From an uncultured Lachnospiraceae bacterium (GTDB taxonomy: Bacteria > Bacillota > Clostridia > Lachnospirales > Lachnospiraceae): a stretch of 64,000 nt of DNA. Position numbers and translations under genes: made by a program. The notes beneath the pieces were generated by a model. It worked only from the letters and a program-made list of their open reading frames with translations, had not been told where the DNA came from and made no database searches. How positions within the stretch are numbered: the first letter of the stretch is position 1; each line of letters starts with the position of its first letter. The stretch covers positions 434,001-498,000 of the forward strand of contig CANQAP010000001.1 of the NCBI GenBank assembly GCA_947589305.1. The letters are read 5' to 3'. This document shows positions 50,877 to 59,979 of the stretch, one piece after another.

Positions 50877-52099
50877 TGTTCTTTTTTTCGCAGAATGCAG
50901 CCCGCCGGCAATGTCCTGCCGACGTTGACATGCAGCATTTGTTTCGGATGAGGGGCAGATTCCATGCGTCTGCCGTCTTCATCCCGGATGTCTGTTACCG
51001 TCAGTGTCAGATTCCTGCCGTCAAACAGCATCGCTTCTATCGTTTCCCCGACCGTAAATTTGTTTTTTTGTTCCCAGACCGGATTCCCGTCCGTATCCGT
51101 TTCACAAACCGTTCCCAGATAAGTATATTCGTTAATGTAAGTATTATTATCGTAAATCTGCGCATCCGCATTCGGTTTTCCGAAATAAAAACCGGTCGTA
51201 AATTTCCGGTACGTGCATTTTGCGATCTCTTCCCGATAATACGGCAGATTGGCGCGGTAGCATTCCGGTGACTTCTGATAATCATCCAGAGCCTTTCGAT
51301 ACGTCCTTGCTACGGTCGCTACATAGAGCGCCGTTTTCATCCTGCCTTCTACTTTCAGGCTGTCCAAGCCGGCTTCCAGCAATTCCGGAATATGTTCCAC
51401 CATGCACAAATCCTTGGAATTGAAGAGATATGTTCCCCGATCATCTTCTTCGATGGGCAGATACTCTCCCTGCCGCGTTTCTTCCATCACGGCATATTTC
51501 CATCTGCACGGATGCGTACAAGCCCCCTGATTGGCGTCTCTGCCCGTAAAATAACTGCTCAGCAGGCATCTGCCGGAATAGGAAATGCACATCGCTCCAT
51601 GTACGAAAGCTTCCATTTCCATATCCTCGGGAATATGTTCCCGGATCTCCGTCAGCTCCCGCAGACTCAACTCGCGTGCCGCCACTACACGCTTTGCACC
51701 CTGCCGGCGCCAAAAATCATATGTGGCATAATTGGTATTGTTTGCCTGTGTGCTGATATGGATATCCACATGCGGAAGTAATTCTTTCGCCAGCATCAGC
51801 ACTCCAAAATCCGAAAGAATCACTGCATCGATCTCTACCGTCCGCAGTGTTTCAAAATACGAACGGATCCCGTCCAGATCCGCGTTGTGGGCAAATATGT
51901 TGACCGCCAGATATACCTTACATTGATGGGCGTGCGCAAATGCGATCCCTTCTCTCATGTCGTCGAGCGTGAAATTCTTAGCGCTTGCACGCAGTCCGAA
52001 CTGTTCTCCGCCAATGTATACTGCATCCGCGCCGTAACGCACTGCCGTTTTAAGTACATCCAAACTGCCTGCCGGAATTAACAACTCTGTTTTTCGCAT
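50873..52099 (-). CDS. U32-family peptidase-like tRNA hydroxylation protein (TrhP-like)
   Basis: A 408-residue U32 protein. It begins MRKTELLIPAGSLDVLKTAV, the common U32 start, with AAGGAG 7 bases upstream; longer frames run into trmR and lack support. The Fe-S cysteine region is AMCISYSGRCLLSSYFTGRD followed by GACTHPCRWKY, and KDLCMVEHIPELLEAGLDSL follows. In Bacillus the two-gene yrrN-yrrO (trhP) and yrrM (trmR) make 5-hydroxyuridine and then 5-methoxyuridine at tRNA position 34; here one U32 gene follows trmR by 4 bases. Collagenase activity is unlikely. Only one U32 gene is seen. Confidence 0.85.
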   Translation of the reverse strand: MRKTELLIPAGSLDVLKTAVRYGADAVYIGGEQFGLRASAKNFTLDDMREGIAFAHAHQCKVYLAVNIFAHNADLDGIRSYFETLRTVEIDAVILSDFGVLMLAKELLPHVDIHISTQANNTNYATYDFWRRQGAKRVVAARELSLRELTEIREHIPEDMEMEAFVHGAMCISYSGRCLLSSYFTGRDANQGACTHPCRWKYAVMEETRQGEYLPIEEDDRGTYLFNSKDLCMVEHIPELLEAGLDSLKVEGRMKTALYVATVARTYRKALDDYQKSPECYRANLPYYREEIAKCTYRKFTTGFYFGKPNADAQIYDNNTYINEYTYLGTVCETDTDGNPVWEQKNKFTVGETIEAMLFDGRNLTLTVTDIRDEDGRRMESAPHPKQMLHVNVGRTLPAGCILRKKEH

Positions 52100-52103
52100 C
52101 CGT

Positions 52104-52763
52104 TTACTCCTTTTTCGTTTCGCCCACGCGGGTACTGACCGCCACCCCGTCTCCGATCGGAATGAGTGCCGTTTCCAGTTCCGGATGATGTGTGATCGCG
52201 TATAAATACTCCCGCATCCTGCTATGAATGGTACGACTGCGTTTTGCAACCGCATATCGGGATTCCAAGACATCGCCGTCCTGAAGCACATTATCCGAGA
52301 TCAACACACCATCCTTTGCCAATAAGCGCAGGACATCCGGGAGGAAATGAATGTACTGTCCCTTCGCCGCATCCATAAAAATCATATCAAACGGTTCCTG
52401 TAAGTCTTTTAAATACCGTGCCGCATCTCCTTCGAGCAGGGTGATCCGATCGGTCAGACCTGCCGATGCAAAATTCGCTTTTGCCTTTTCGATTCGCGGC
52501 GGGTAGTTTTCAATCGTGGTGATCGTCCCATCTTCCGGCAGATACCGGCTCATATAAATTGCGGAAAACCCAACCGCCGTCCCTACTTCCAGCAACCGCT
52601 TCGGTTTCCGGATGATCTCTATCACCTTTAGCAATTCTCTGGTCTCCCGTCGTACGATCGGGACTCCCGCTTCTATGGCATCCGCTTCTAACTGACGAAT
52701 CAACGCCTCTTCTTCCCGATGAAACGAATGAATGAAAGATACGACTCTTTCATCTGTGATCAT
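52104..52763 (-). CDS. trmR: tRNA 5-hydroxyuridine methyltransferase (TrmR)
   Basis: A 219-residue class I O-methyltransferase of the YrrM type. The SAM-binding motif is RLLEVGTAVGFSAIYMSRYL near residue 57, followed by TIENYPPRIEKAKANF and the catalytic or metal region FDMIFMDAAKGQYIHFLPDV. The product NVLQDGDVLESRYAVAKRSR region is conserved in YrrM. It methylates 5-hydroxyuridine at tRNA position 34 in Bacillus; the next gene encodes the likely hydroxylation partner. The start overlaps the MltG-like stop by 4 bases. Confidence 0.88.
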   Translation of the reverse strand: MITDERVVSFIHSFHREEEALIRQLEADAIEAGVPIVRRETRELLKVIEIIRKPKRLLEVGTAVGFSAIYMSRYLPEDGTITTIENYPPRIEKAKANFASAGLTDRITLLEGDAARYLKDLQEPFDMIFMDAAKGQYIHFLPDVLRLLAKDGVLISDNVLQDGDVLESRYAVAKRSRTIHSRMREYLYAITHHPELETALIPIGDGVAVSTRVGETKKE

Positions 52764-53140
52764 TCTGTCTCCTCCTCCTGACTGGCGCCTGTGAGTTCCC
52801 GCATAATCTCATCTTGCGTCATGGACGGTGAAAGGATATACGTACCCGGCATCATTTTTCCGTGATAGCTGGACAGATAGATTTTCGCCAGCATGACGTA
52901 TTTATCTTCTATCAAGCCGGAGTCGATCAATCCATCGACAATCTCCATGGTCGAGCTATCCGGTTCGATCACAAATGTCACGTTCTTATCACTGGTCGGA
53001 TTTACGCTGGTATCCGTAAACACCTTATATGCAAAGTTGTATGCAAGCATAAACACCTGAAGCAGAAACAGAACGATGACTACATTGATCAACACCTGAA
53101 GCACGATCCGCAACGCTTTTTTCATACCTTTATCCGTCAT
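52760..53140 (-). CDS. Short MltG-like protein without the catalytic domain
   Basis: A 126-residue protein with one N-terminal membrane helix (about residues 12-34) and the LysM-like segment VTFVIEPDSSTMEIVDGLID, then KMMPGTYILSPSMTQDEIMR. These match the N-terminal third of MltG (YceG), the endolytic transglycosylase, but the C-terminal YceG domain with its catalytic glutamate is missing, and the frame ends cleanly with an overlap to trmR. In Bacilli mltG (yrrL) stands before yrrM, so this is the same locus with a shortened gene. AGGTG lies 5 bases before the ATG. It cannot be a lytic enzyme as it stands; it may be a regulatory or binding remnant. Confidence 0.75.
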   Translation of the reverse strand: MTDKGMKKALRIVLQVLINVVIVLFLLQVFMLAYNFAYKVFTDTSVNPTSDKNVTFVIEPDSSTMEIVDGLIDSGLIEDKYVMLAKIYLSSYHGKMMPGTYILSPSMTQDEIMRELTGASQEEETE

Positions 53141-53148
53141 GTCAGCAC

Positions 53149-53493
53149 CTACTTTTCCAAATACTCATAATCCAGTTCCAATCCCTGTGTCAACACTTCA
53201 TACATTTCCTGCATCCGGACCGACAATCTCTGTTCCGCCAGCATGAAATCGCTCACAAGGGAATTTTGAAGAATTGTATCATATTCTTTCGTCAAATTAA
53301 AGACCTCATCATAAAGATTACTGTCACCTTCACTAAATTGCAGTTCGCAATTTCTTCTTCTGAATTCATTAAACCGAGCATATAATTCCGATTCCTGCCG
53401 TAAACGCCTGATCGTCTCGGTATATGTTTTATATTCTTCGCTTTCTTTGATCCGTTCGTTCAGTTTTTCCGCAATCTCAATGGCTTGCCGCAT
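53149..53493 (-). CDS. YlbF/YmcA family protein
   Basis: A helical protein of about 114 residues from the ATG at 53493 (MRQAIEIAEKLNERIKESEE), preceded by AAAGGGGG 11 bases upstream. A longer frame to 53583 would overlap the RNase J gene by 55 bases and lacks a good ribosome site. The family forms the Y-complex with YaaT in Bacillus, which steers RNase Y mRNA maturation, and affects competence and biofilm. Sitting directly after the RNase J gene fits an RNA-metabolism link. Confidence 0.8.
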   Translation of the reverse strand: MRQAIEIAEKLNERIKESEEYKTYTETIRRLRQESELYARFNEFRRRNCELQFSEGDSNLYDEVFNLTKEYDTILQNSLVSDFMLAEQRLSVRMQEMYEVLTQGLELDYEYLEK

Positions 53494-53528
53494 CGCATCG
53501 TATGCCCCCTTTGTCTCGTTTCCGCCGC

Positions 53529-55196
53529 TTATATTTCTGTAATGATCGGTAAGATCATCGGATTCCGCTTGGTCCTCCTCCATAAGAATTCACTCAAGTC
53601 ATCCCGTATAGCCACTCTTAATTTTCCCCAGTCCGTCATATTTTGATTCAGGCATCCTGCCATTGCATCTTCCACGACATCCCTGCATTCTTCCATTAAA
53701 TTTTCCGATTCCCGCACATAGACAAATCCTCTGGATACAATATCCGGTCCCGCCAATACCTGATGACTGCCTGCCTCCAACGTGACCACCACAACGATCA
53801 GTCCGTTTTGTGAAAGCATCTGGCGGTCTCGTAATACGATATTTCCCACATCGCCAACCCCCAGTCCGTCCACGAGAATTCCCTGTGCCGGAACCGATCC
53901 GGTCACTTCTGCGTAGCTGTCACACAGCTCCAGCACATCCCCGCTTGACAGGATGCAGATATGCTGTTTGTCGATCCCGAGACTTTCTGCCAGTTCCGCA
54001 TGGCGTTTCAGGTGCCGGTATTCTCCGTGTACCGGAACGGCATATTTCGGTTTTGTCAACGTATAGATCAATTTGATCTCTTCCTGACAGGCATGTCCGG
54101 ATACATGCGTATCCTGAAAGATCACCTTTGCACCTTTCATTTCCAGTTCGTTAATGATCTTGGAAACCGCTTTTTCGTTTCCCGGTATCGGTGTGGAACT
54201 TAAGATCACGGTATCTCCCGGTTTGATAGAAACTTTTTTATGGATATTCGCCGCTATTCTGGATAACGCCGCCATATTTTCCCCTTGGCTTCCGGTCGTG
54301 ATCAGCACGGTTTTCTCATCCGGATACCGATTCAGTTCCTCGATATCGATCAGCGTATTTTCCGGAATCCGGATATACCCTAATTCTTCCGCCACGGAAA
54401 TGATATTTACCATACTGCGTCCCTCGACCACCACTTTCCTGCCGAATTTATATGCCGAATTCACGATCTGCTGCACGCGGTCCACATTGGACGCAAAGGT
54501 AGCGACAATGATCCTGTGATCCTGATGGTCCGCAAAGATATTATCAAATGTTTTTCCGACTGTCCGTTCCGACATGGTAAAGCCCGGACGTTCTACATTG
54601 GTACTGTCGCATAACAGTGCCAGCACTCCTTTTTTTCCTATCTCTGCAAATCGCTGCAGATCGATGGCTTCTCCAAACACTGGCGTATAATCCACCTTGA
54701 AATCACCGGTATGCACAATGATGCCGGCAGGCGTATAAATCGCCAAAGCGGACGCATCCGCGATACTATGGTTCGTTTTAATAAATTCCACCCGCAGACA
54801 GCCTAAATTAATAGTCTGTCCATGCTTTACGACCTTGCGCTTTACGGTTTGCAATAAATTATGTTCTTTTAATTTCCCTTCAATGATGCCCATGGTCAGC
54901 TTGGTAGCATAAATAGGCATATTGATCTCTTTTTCCACATACGGGATCGCTCCGATATGGTCTTCATGTCCATGCGTGATCACTAAGCCTTTGACTCTGT
55001 CGGCATTGTCTTTTAGATATGTGACATCCGGAATGACCAAGTCAATCCCAAGCATTTCGTCATCCGGAAACGAAAGACCGCAGTCAACTACAACAATCGT
55101 GTCATCATACTCGATTGCCGTGATATTCATGCCGATCTGTTCCAGACCTCCCAATGGGATGATCTTCACCGGCAAACTATTTTCATTTTTTTTCAT
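53529..55196 (-). CDS. rnj: Ribonuclease J
   Basis: A 555-residue metallo-beta-lactamase/beta-CASP ribonuclease with 5'-3' exo and endo activity in mRNA decay and rRNA maturation. The metal motif is VITHGHEDHIGAIPYVEKEI near residue 73, with further metal ligands in KTNHSIADASALAI and VHTGDFKVDY. The beta-CASP segment has LLCDSTNVERPGFTMSERTV and ending motifs GSQGENMAALSRIA and DTHVSGHACQEEIKLIY. It is in the conserved ireB-ruvX-DUF1292-rnj block. The ribosome site GGAGG lies about 12 bases upstream. Confidence 0.96.
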   Translation of the reverse strand: MKKNENSLPVKIIPLGGLEQIGMNITAIEYDDTIVVVDCGLSFPDDEMLGIDLVIPDVTYLKDNADRVKGLVITHGHEDHIGAIPYVEKEINMPIYATKLTMGIIEGKLKEHNLLQTVKRKVVKHGQTINLGCLRVEFIKTNHSIADASALAIYTPAGIIVHTGDFKVDYTPVFGEAIDLQRFAEIGKKGVLALLCDSTNVERPGFTMSERTVGKTFDNIFADHQDHRIIVATFASNVDRVQQIVNSAYKFGRKVVVEGRSMVNIISVAEELGYIRIPENTLIDIEELNRYPDEKTVLITTGSQGENMAALSRIAANIHKKVSIKPGDTVILSSTPIPGNEKAVSKIINELEMKGAKVIFQDTHVSGHACQEEIKLIYTLTKPKYAVPVHGEYRHLKRHAELAESLGIDKQHICILSSGDVLELCDSYAEVTGSVPAQGILVDGLGVGDVGNIVLRDRQMLSQNGLIVVVVTLEAGSHQVLAGPDIVSRGFVYVRESENLMEECRDVVEDAMAGCLNQNMTDWGKLRVAIRDDLSEFLWRRTKRNPMILPIITEI

Positions 55197-55237
55197 GTTC
55201 TGATCTCAACCTCCGTTATAAACACTTCTGCTTGCTT

Positions 55238-55258
55238 TTCCACAGCCCTCCTGTGGAA
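55238..55258 (-). other. Hairpin between DUF1292 gene and rnj
   Basis: Arms TTCCACAG and CTGTGGAA around GAGGG on the minus strand. The loop and its edge spell AGGAGGG, a ribosome-site-like sequence, but no start codon follows at a useful distance. No T tract; role uncertain. Confidence 0.35.
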
Positions 55259-55289
55259 CATCCGTTTATATGAATACATCCGCCTACGG

Positions 55290-55577
55290 CTATAGTTTGA
55301 AATCGACGTCTTCCATCTGCTCGGCAAATACGGCTGCCAAAGCCTGAAGTTCCTCTTCATTCTCAACTATGTCATACACGGCAAATTCATTCTCTCCTGA
55401 TTGCGTTTCTTCTTTCATGATCATGGCGGATGCTTCTTCCGTACCCTGATCCAATTCCTCCGTTACTAATATATAGTGAATGCCCTGAAGCATCGTATCT
55501 TCCAATACATACAGCTCTACCGTCTCACCGTCCGGTGTCAGAAACGGTATGGTCTTCATCTGCTCCTGCCCGTCCAT
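55290..55577 (-). CDS. DUF1292 family protein (YrzB-like)
   Basis: A 95-residue acidic protein from ATG 55577 (MDGQEQMKTIPFLTPDGETV) with GAGGAG 6 bases upstream; longer frames enter ruvX and are unlikely. The core VELYVLEDTMLQGIHYILVT and ENEFAVYDIVENEEELQALA are the DUF1292 signature. The family lies beside ruvX and ireB in most Firmicutes and its function is not known. No membrane segment is seen. Confidence 0.85.
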   Translation of the reverse strand: MDGQEQMKTIPFLTPDGETVELYVLEDTMLQGIHYILVTEELDQGTEEASAMIMKEETQSGENEFAVYDIVENEEELQALAAVFAEQMEDVDFKL

Positions 55578-55653
55578 GTCTCTCTCCTCTTTCCTGTTCG
55601 GAATCTCTATCCTATCCGCAGATTCGTATCCTGTCTCAGGTGACAAGAACCCG

Positions 55654-56076
55654 TCATCTGCTCTGTGCATCTAAATAACTTTGCAGTATGATCGCCGCCG
55701 CCATCCGGTCAATGACCGCTTTGCGATTCTCCCGCCGTACACCGCCGGCGATCAGGATCCGTTCTGATTCCAGCGTCGTCATGCGTTCGTCCCAAAGAAT
55801 CACTTCGAGACCGGTCCTGCGTTCCAACATCGCCTGTAATTCTTCACATGCCGCTGCCCGCTCTCCGATCGTATTGTTCATATTCTTCGGATATCCCAGC
55901 ACAATCTTCCCGACCGCATATTCTTGTACCAATGCTTCAATGCGTGCCAAGGTCTGACGCAGTTTTCCTGCTGATTTACGGGTGATCGTTTCCAAAGGCT
56001 GCGCAGTCACACCCAGTGCGTCGCTGACCGCCACGCCCACTGTCTTTGTGCCATAATCCAGTCCCAGTATCCTCAT
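55654..56076 (-). CDS. ruvX: Pre-16S rRNA nuclease / Holliday-junction-like YqgF
   Basis: A 140-residue RNase H-like protein of the YqgF/RuvX family. It begins [20 protein letters not shown], with the catalytic aspartate in LDYG, and has [17 protein letters not shown] and [19 protein letters not shown], then [14 protein letters not shown] with the last aspartate. The family matures the 5' end of 16S rRNA in some bacteria. It follows ireB by 22 bases and precedes the DUF1292 gene. Confidence 0.93.
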   Translation of the reverse strand: MRILGLDYGTKTVGVAVSDALGVTAQPLETITRKSAGKLRQTLARIEALVQEYAVGKIVLGYPKNMNNTIGERAAACEELQAMLERRTGLEVILWDERMTTLESERILIAGGVRRENRKAVIDRMAAAIILQSYLDAQSR

Positions 56077-56098
56077 ATCCTGCCTCGGTTCCTGCCTG

Positions 56099-56350
56099 CT
56101 ATTTTAATCTCGTATCAATATAATTCTCCAATAATACTTCAATGAACTCATCCCGTTCCGCCTTCATGATCAGGCTTCTGGCTCCCTTATAACTGGTAAT
56201 ATACGTCGGATCACCACTCATGATATAACCAACAATCTGGCTGACCGGATTATATCCTTTTTCTGACAACGCTTCATACACCTGCGCCAGAATGTCTGTC
56301 ACTTCCAAATTGTTTTCTTTCATGAGATTAAGATGCTGTGTATTATCCAT
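56099..56350 (-). CDS. IreB family regulatory phosphoprotein
   Basis: An 83-residue UPF0297/IreB protein. The conserved core is [20 protein letters not shown], then [20 protein letters not shown] and [20 protein letters not shown]. In Enterococcus IreB is phosphorylated by the PASTA kinase IreK on N-terminal threonines; here a threonine near residue 4 and another near 18 are candidates. AAAGGATG precedes the ATG. It opens the conserved block ireB-ruvX-DUF1292-rnj. Confidence 0.93.
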   Translation of the reverse strand: MDNTQHLNLMKENNLEVTDILAQVYEALSEKGYNPVSQIVGYIMSGDPTYITSYKGARSLIMKAERDEFIEVLLENYIDTRLK

Positions 56351-56409
56351 TGCTTCACATCCTTTGCTTTTTCTCTTTTCTTTATGTTAAAAGGATCGTT
56401 CTCTCTTGT

Positions 56410-57627
56410 TCATGTTCTTCTTCTTCCTTTATCATATTTATTATGGTTTGTCAAGTAAATACGCCTGTCTTCCTCTGCCGACATATAGGCGGCATATGTG
56501 ATCTTCGCGGTATCATAGGCGAGCTGAAAACCCGATACCGGTTCTCTGTCATAAGCGACCGCTTCCATAAAATCCTGCATTTCCGCCGAATAGCCACGAA
56601 TGATCTCATCCAATACAAACGGATGATTCCACCCGGTTTTGCTCGGCAGCATCTCTGAAATGTAGACATCGTCTAACCGCTCTTCATCCAAAAAATACGT
56701 ACTCATCATGTTATGCAGCGTCAGGTTACATTGCAGCGCCGCATCATTACAATACGCTTCCACATAATTCCGGCTGCCGCCCAACAGCGTATCCGTCGCC
56801 ATGATAATGGCTTTGGTCTGATCCGAAAACGTAATGACTGCCGTACCGAAATCTTCGACATCCTTCGGGCGTGCCGCGATATGCCGGTGTTCGTATTCCG
56901 ACAGCGTATTGGTAATGTATCCCATATCCGCAATGATGCTTTCTGCTTCTATCGTCGTATTCCTTGCCTTCGCTTCCACCTGTTTGAGCCAGAGCATGGC
57001 GGATAACGGGTGCGTCCCGGTACGAATAAAGGTGCCGCCGCCGGTTTTATCCCATTCTCCCGCCACCGCCGAACTGGAACCTTTCAGGCTTTCTTCTCCT
57101 TTCAGGCACAAAATCCGGCTTTTCTTTTTCGTGATCACTTCCGCCATTTTTTGAATGGCAGGAGCATAGATAAAGTTCTCCGCATACATGAACTTCCGAC
57201 CGGAAGTTTCTACTACCTTCCGCATACGTTCCAAGGATTTCAAAAGTTCTTCATACATTTCCCGCTTCGGAACCTGCGTTCCGACCGGCAACGCATCCCC
57301 TTCCCGTCCGAAATAACCGGACAGCGGTTTTTCACATATGACATGTTTGCCCGCCTGTAACGCCTGTATGACCATCTCTTCATGCAGATACGGCGGAGTA
57401 CAGATATCCACAACCTGTATCTCCGGGTCATTTAAAAGATCGGTATAGACAGTGCCTGCCTGTTCAAATCCGTATTTTTGCATTCCCATTCTGGCATGTT
57501 CATATGTGCCTGCCAAAATGGTTTTATACCGCGGCTCTATCTCTTTGACTCTTGCAAAGGCTTCCATATGCAGTTCGGTCGCTCTGCCGGCACCCGCCAT
57601 GCCGATCGTTACTATCTGTTTCTCCAT
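56410..57627 (-). CDS. Gfo/Idh/MocA family oxidoreductase
   Basis: A 405-residue NAD(P)-dependent oxidoreductase. The Rossmann start is VTIGMAGAGRATELHMEAFA and the family motif VVDICTPPYLHEEMVIQALQ is followed by AGKHVICEKPLSGYFGR with the catalytic lysine of the EKP motif. Usual substrates are nucleotide or free sugars and their keto forms. It is the last gene of the yfhO-wecE-ATP-grasp-gfo operon, 13 bases after the ATP-grasp gene. The reaction cannot be inferred from sequence alone. Confidence 0.88.
   Translation of the reverse strand: MEKQIVTIGMAGAGRATELHMEAFARVKEIEPRYKTILAGTYEHARMGMQKYGFEQAGTVYTDLLNDPEIQVVDICTPPYLHEEMVIQALQAGKHVICEKPLSGYFGREGDALPVGTQVPKREMYEELLKSLERMRKVVETSGRKFMYAENFIYAPAIQKMAEVITKKKSRILCLKGEESLKGSSSAVAGEWDKTGGGTFIRTGTHPLSAMLWLKQVEAKARNTTIEAESIIADMGYITNTLSEYEHRHIAARPKDVEDFGTAVITFSDQTKAIIMATDTLLGGSRNYVEAYCNDAALQCNLTLHNMMSTYFLDEERLDDVYISEMLPSKTGWNHPFVLDEIIRGYSAEMQDFMEAVAYDREPVSGFQLAYDTAKITYAAYMSAEEDRRIYLTNHNKYDKGRRRT
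56426..56454 (-). promoter_or_regulatory. Sigma-A promoter of the ireB-ruvX-rnj operon
   Basis: Minus-strand perfect -35 TTGACA (56449-56454) and extended -10 TGATAAAGG (core TAAAGG 56426-56431) with a 17-base spacer, inside the last codons of the oxidoreductase gene and about 75 bases before ireB. Confidence 0.5.
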
Positions 57628-57640
57628 AAATCCCTTTCTG

Positions 57641-58819
57641 TTATTCCGTTTCCACGGTCACTAACCGATGAAATCGCTCTACCTTTTGATAAAGTTCTTC
57701 CGTGTTGTCACTTTCAAAAAACAAAATCCCCGCTTTGTATTTGAAATAGTCTTCTATCCGGTCGCCCTGCTCCGCCCAGATATACCGGTCGATCAGATCC
57801 TTCTGCAGTTCGGAACCGATCCGTATCTCTTTTAGTATACCGTTCCGATCGGTCATGATACATTCTCTTGCGATATTACGCGGTATCGTCCGATAATGAT
57901 CCGACAACGGTTCCCCACACTCCGCTTTTAGGATCTCTGTCGGATAATCAACTCCCGTTGCATATTTTACCAGCAAAATATACAGATCGCCCGGCGCTCT
58001 CCGGCAGGGATCGATCATCACTGCCGTTTTGTCCGGTTCCAAAATGAATTGTGTATGGAATAACCCGTCTGTCAAGTGTTTGGCTTGAGCGACCGTCTCG
58101 ATATCATGAAACAACCCCGCCATACTCTCCGCCGGTACATCCGACGGGTAACAGGCTCCGGATACGAGATAGGGATTGCAATAATACTGTTCATTATCGA
58201 CAAATCCAAACACGATCTTGCCGCCTTTGAGTAATACGGAAGCTCCATGATTACTGCCTTGGATACATTCCTCCGCAATGACGAGCGATGCCCTTGTCAG
58301 TGCCGCCGCCTGCCGGTATGCCTGAAGGACTTCCTCCTCTGTATGACAGAGCAACACCCCTTTCCCTCCGGTCAGATCTACCGGCTTGATCAAAACCGGA
58401 ACATTCATCCGGCGATAAAAATCCAATGCCTCTTCTTCGTTTTTGCAGGTCTGTATGTTCGGTGTGCGGATCCCCAATTCCCGCGTGCATGCCCGAAAAC
58501 GGTCCTTATGGTGAATGGTCAACGCCGTCTCATAGCTGTCATGTCCGCCCAACCCCAACCGTTCACAGGCATATGACGCAGACAGATATGCAAAATCATT
58601 ACAACCGGATACGATCGCATCTACTTCGAGTTGTTGTGCCATCTCGCAGACCAGTTCCGGATCGGAATAATCCGCTTCGACATACCGGTCCGCTTCTTTA
58701 TGTCCCAGACCGTCCGCATTCATTCCGGTGGTAATGACGTAATCGCCTCTTTTTTTTGCACTCCGTATCAACGGCAGTTCCGCATGGCTTCCACCTGTAA
58801 TCAGAATTCGCTTTCCCAT
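57641..58819 (-). CDS. ATP-grasp ligase of unknown product
   Basis: A 392-residue ATP-grasp enzyme (carbamoyl-phosphate-synthase-like or PurK-like fold). It begins KRILITGGSHAELPLIRSAK and has the Rossmann-like preATP-grasp domain to residue about 105, then HHKDRFRACTRELGIRTPNI, the nucleotide lysine in VPVLIKPVDLTGGKGV and the Mg ligands in FILEPDKTAVMIDPCRRAPG. ATP-grasp enzymes join an acid to an amine or thiol via an acyl phosphate. Together with the aminotransferase it suggests amidation of an amino sugar or a peptide-like product. 32 bases lie between it and the aminotransferase gene. Confidence 0.87.
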   Translation of the reverse strand: MGKRILITGGSHAELPLIRSAKKRGDYVITTGMNADGLGHKEADRYVEADYSDPELVCEMAQQLEVDAIVSGCNDFAYLSASYACERLGLGGHDSYETALTIHHKDRFRACTRELGIRTPNIQTCKNEEEALDFYRRMNVPVLIKPVDLTGGKGVLLCHTEEEVLQAYRQAAALTRASLVIAEECIQGSNHGASVLLKGGKIVFGFVDNEQYYCNPYLVSGACYPSDVPAESMAGLFHDIETVAQAKHLTDGLFHTQFILEPDKTAVMIDPCRRAPGDLYILLVKYATGVDYPTEILKAECGEPLSDHYRTIPRNIARECIMTDRNGILKEIRIGSELQKDLIDRYIWAEQGDRIEDYFKYKAGILFFESDNTEELYQKVERFHRLVTVETE

Positions 58820-58851
58820 AATGCGGTTCCTCCTCTGGCATCATTGATCCT

Positions 58852-59979
58852 CTATCGGAAATAATCTTTTACTGCCTCAATGACCTGCTCCTGTTCCGTT
58901 TCCGACAGTCCGTAAAACATCGGCAGCCGGATGATCCGTTCACTTTCTTTTGTGGTATATCGGTCTTCTCCTGAAAATCTTCCAAACCGCATGCCTGCCG
59001 GAGCCGTATGCAGCGGAACATAATGAAAGACGGCATAGACTCCTCGTTGTTTCAAAAACTCCAGCAATTCGGTCCGCTCTTTTAAGTCTTTTACTTTCAG
59101 ATAAAACATATGCGCATTATGTTCGCATTCCGGCGGTATGTAAGGCAATTCCAAGCATCCCCGCTGTGCCAATTCTTCAAATGCTTCCCGATATACCTGC
59201 CACAAGTGCAGCCGGTATCGGTTGATCTCATCCGCCTGTTCCAACTGTGCATACAGATATGCCGCATTTAATTCACTCGGCAGATAGGAAGAACCGGCAT
59301 CTACCCATGTATATTTATCGACTTCTCCCCGGAAAAATTTCGTCCGGTTTGTTCCCTTTTCCCGCACGATTTCTGCTGCTTCGATATCTTCCGGATGATT
59401 GATCAGCAAAGCGCCGCCTTCTCCCATAGAATAGTTCTTTGTCTCATGAAAACTATAGCATCCAAAATCACCGATACTTCCCAAAGCACGTCCTTTGTAG
59501 GTTGCCATCATTCCCTGCGCAGCATCTTCGACCACCAGTAAGTGATGCCGGCGCGCGACCTCCATGATCGTATCCATTTCGCATGCCACACCGGCATAAT
59601 GTACCGGAACGATCATCTTTGTACGCTCCGTAACAGCATCTTCGATCAAGGTTTCGTCGATATTCATCGTATCTGGACGAATATCTACAAAGACAACCGT
59701 CGCTCCCCGGAGTACAAACGCATCGGCAGTCGAAACAAAGGTATATGCCGGCATGATCACTTCGTCTCCCGGACCGATATGGCTGAGCAGCGCCGTCATT
59801 TCCGTGGCATGGGTACAGGACGTTGTCAAAAATGCCTTTGCCGTGTGCGTTTTTTCCTCCAGCCATTGACTGCATTTTTTATTAAACGGTCCGTCGCCGC
59901 AGATTCTTCCGCTTGCGATCGCCTGACGGATATATTCCAATTCGTTTCCGACATATGGCGGCTGATTAAAGCTGATCAT
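58852..59979 (-). CDS. DegT/DnrJ/EryC1 aminotransferase (WecE/RffA-like)
   Basis: A 375-residue PLP-dependent sugar aminotransferase resembling RffA/WecE (dTDP-4-keto-6-deoxyglucose transaminase). The PLP lysine is in CYSFHETKNYSMGEGGALLI near residue 180; TTSCTHATEMTALL, GDEVIMPAYTFVSTADAFVL and VEDAAQGMMATYKGRALGSI are conserved. The ATG at 59979 is chosen because AAGGA lies 6 bases before it; two ATGs just upstream are too close. It overlaps the end of the yfhO-like gene by 14 bases. No sugar-nucleotide dehydratase is in the window. Confidence 0.9.
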   Translation of the reverse strand: MISFNQPPYVGNELEYIRQAIASGRICGDGPFNKKCSQWLEEKTHTAKAFLTTSCTHATEMTALLSHIGPGDEVIMPAYTFVSTADAFVLRGATVVFVDIRPDTMNIDETLIEDAVTERTKMIVPVHYAGVACEMDTIMEVARRHHLLVVEDAAQGMMATYKGRALGSIGDFGCYSFHETKNYSMGEGGALLINHPEDIEAAEIVREKGTNRTKFFRGEVDKYTWVDAGSSYLPSELNAAYLYAQLEQADEINRYRLHLWQVYREAFEELAQRGCLELPYIPPECEHNAHMFYLKVKDLKERTELLEFLKQRGVYAVFHYVPLHTAPAGMRFGRFSGEDRYTTKESERIIRLPMFYGLSETEQEQVIEAVKDYFR

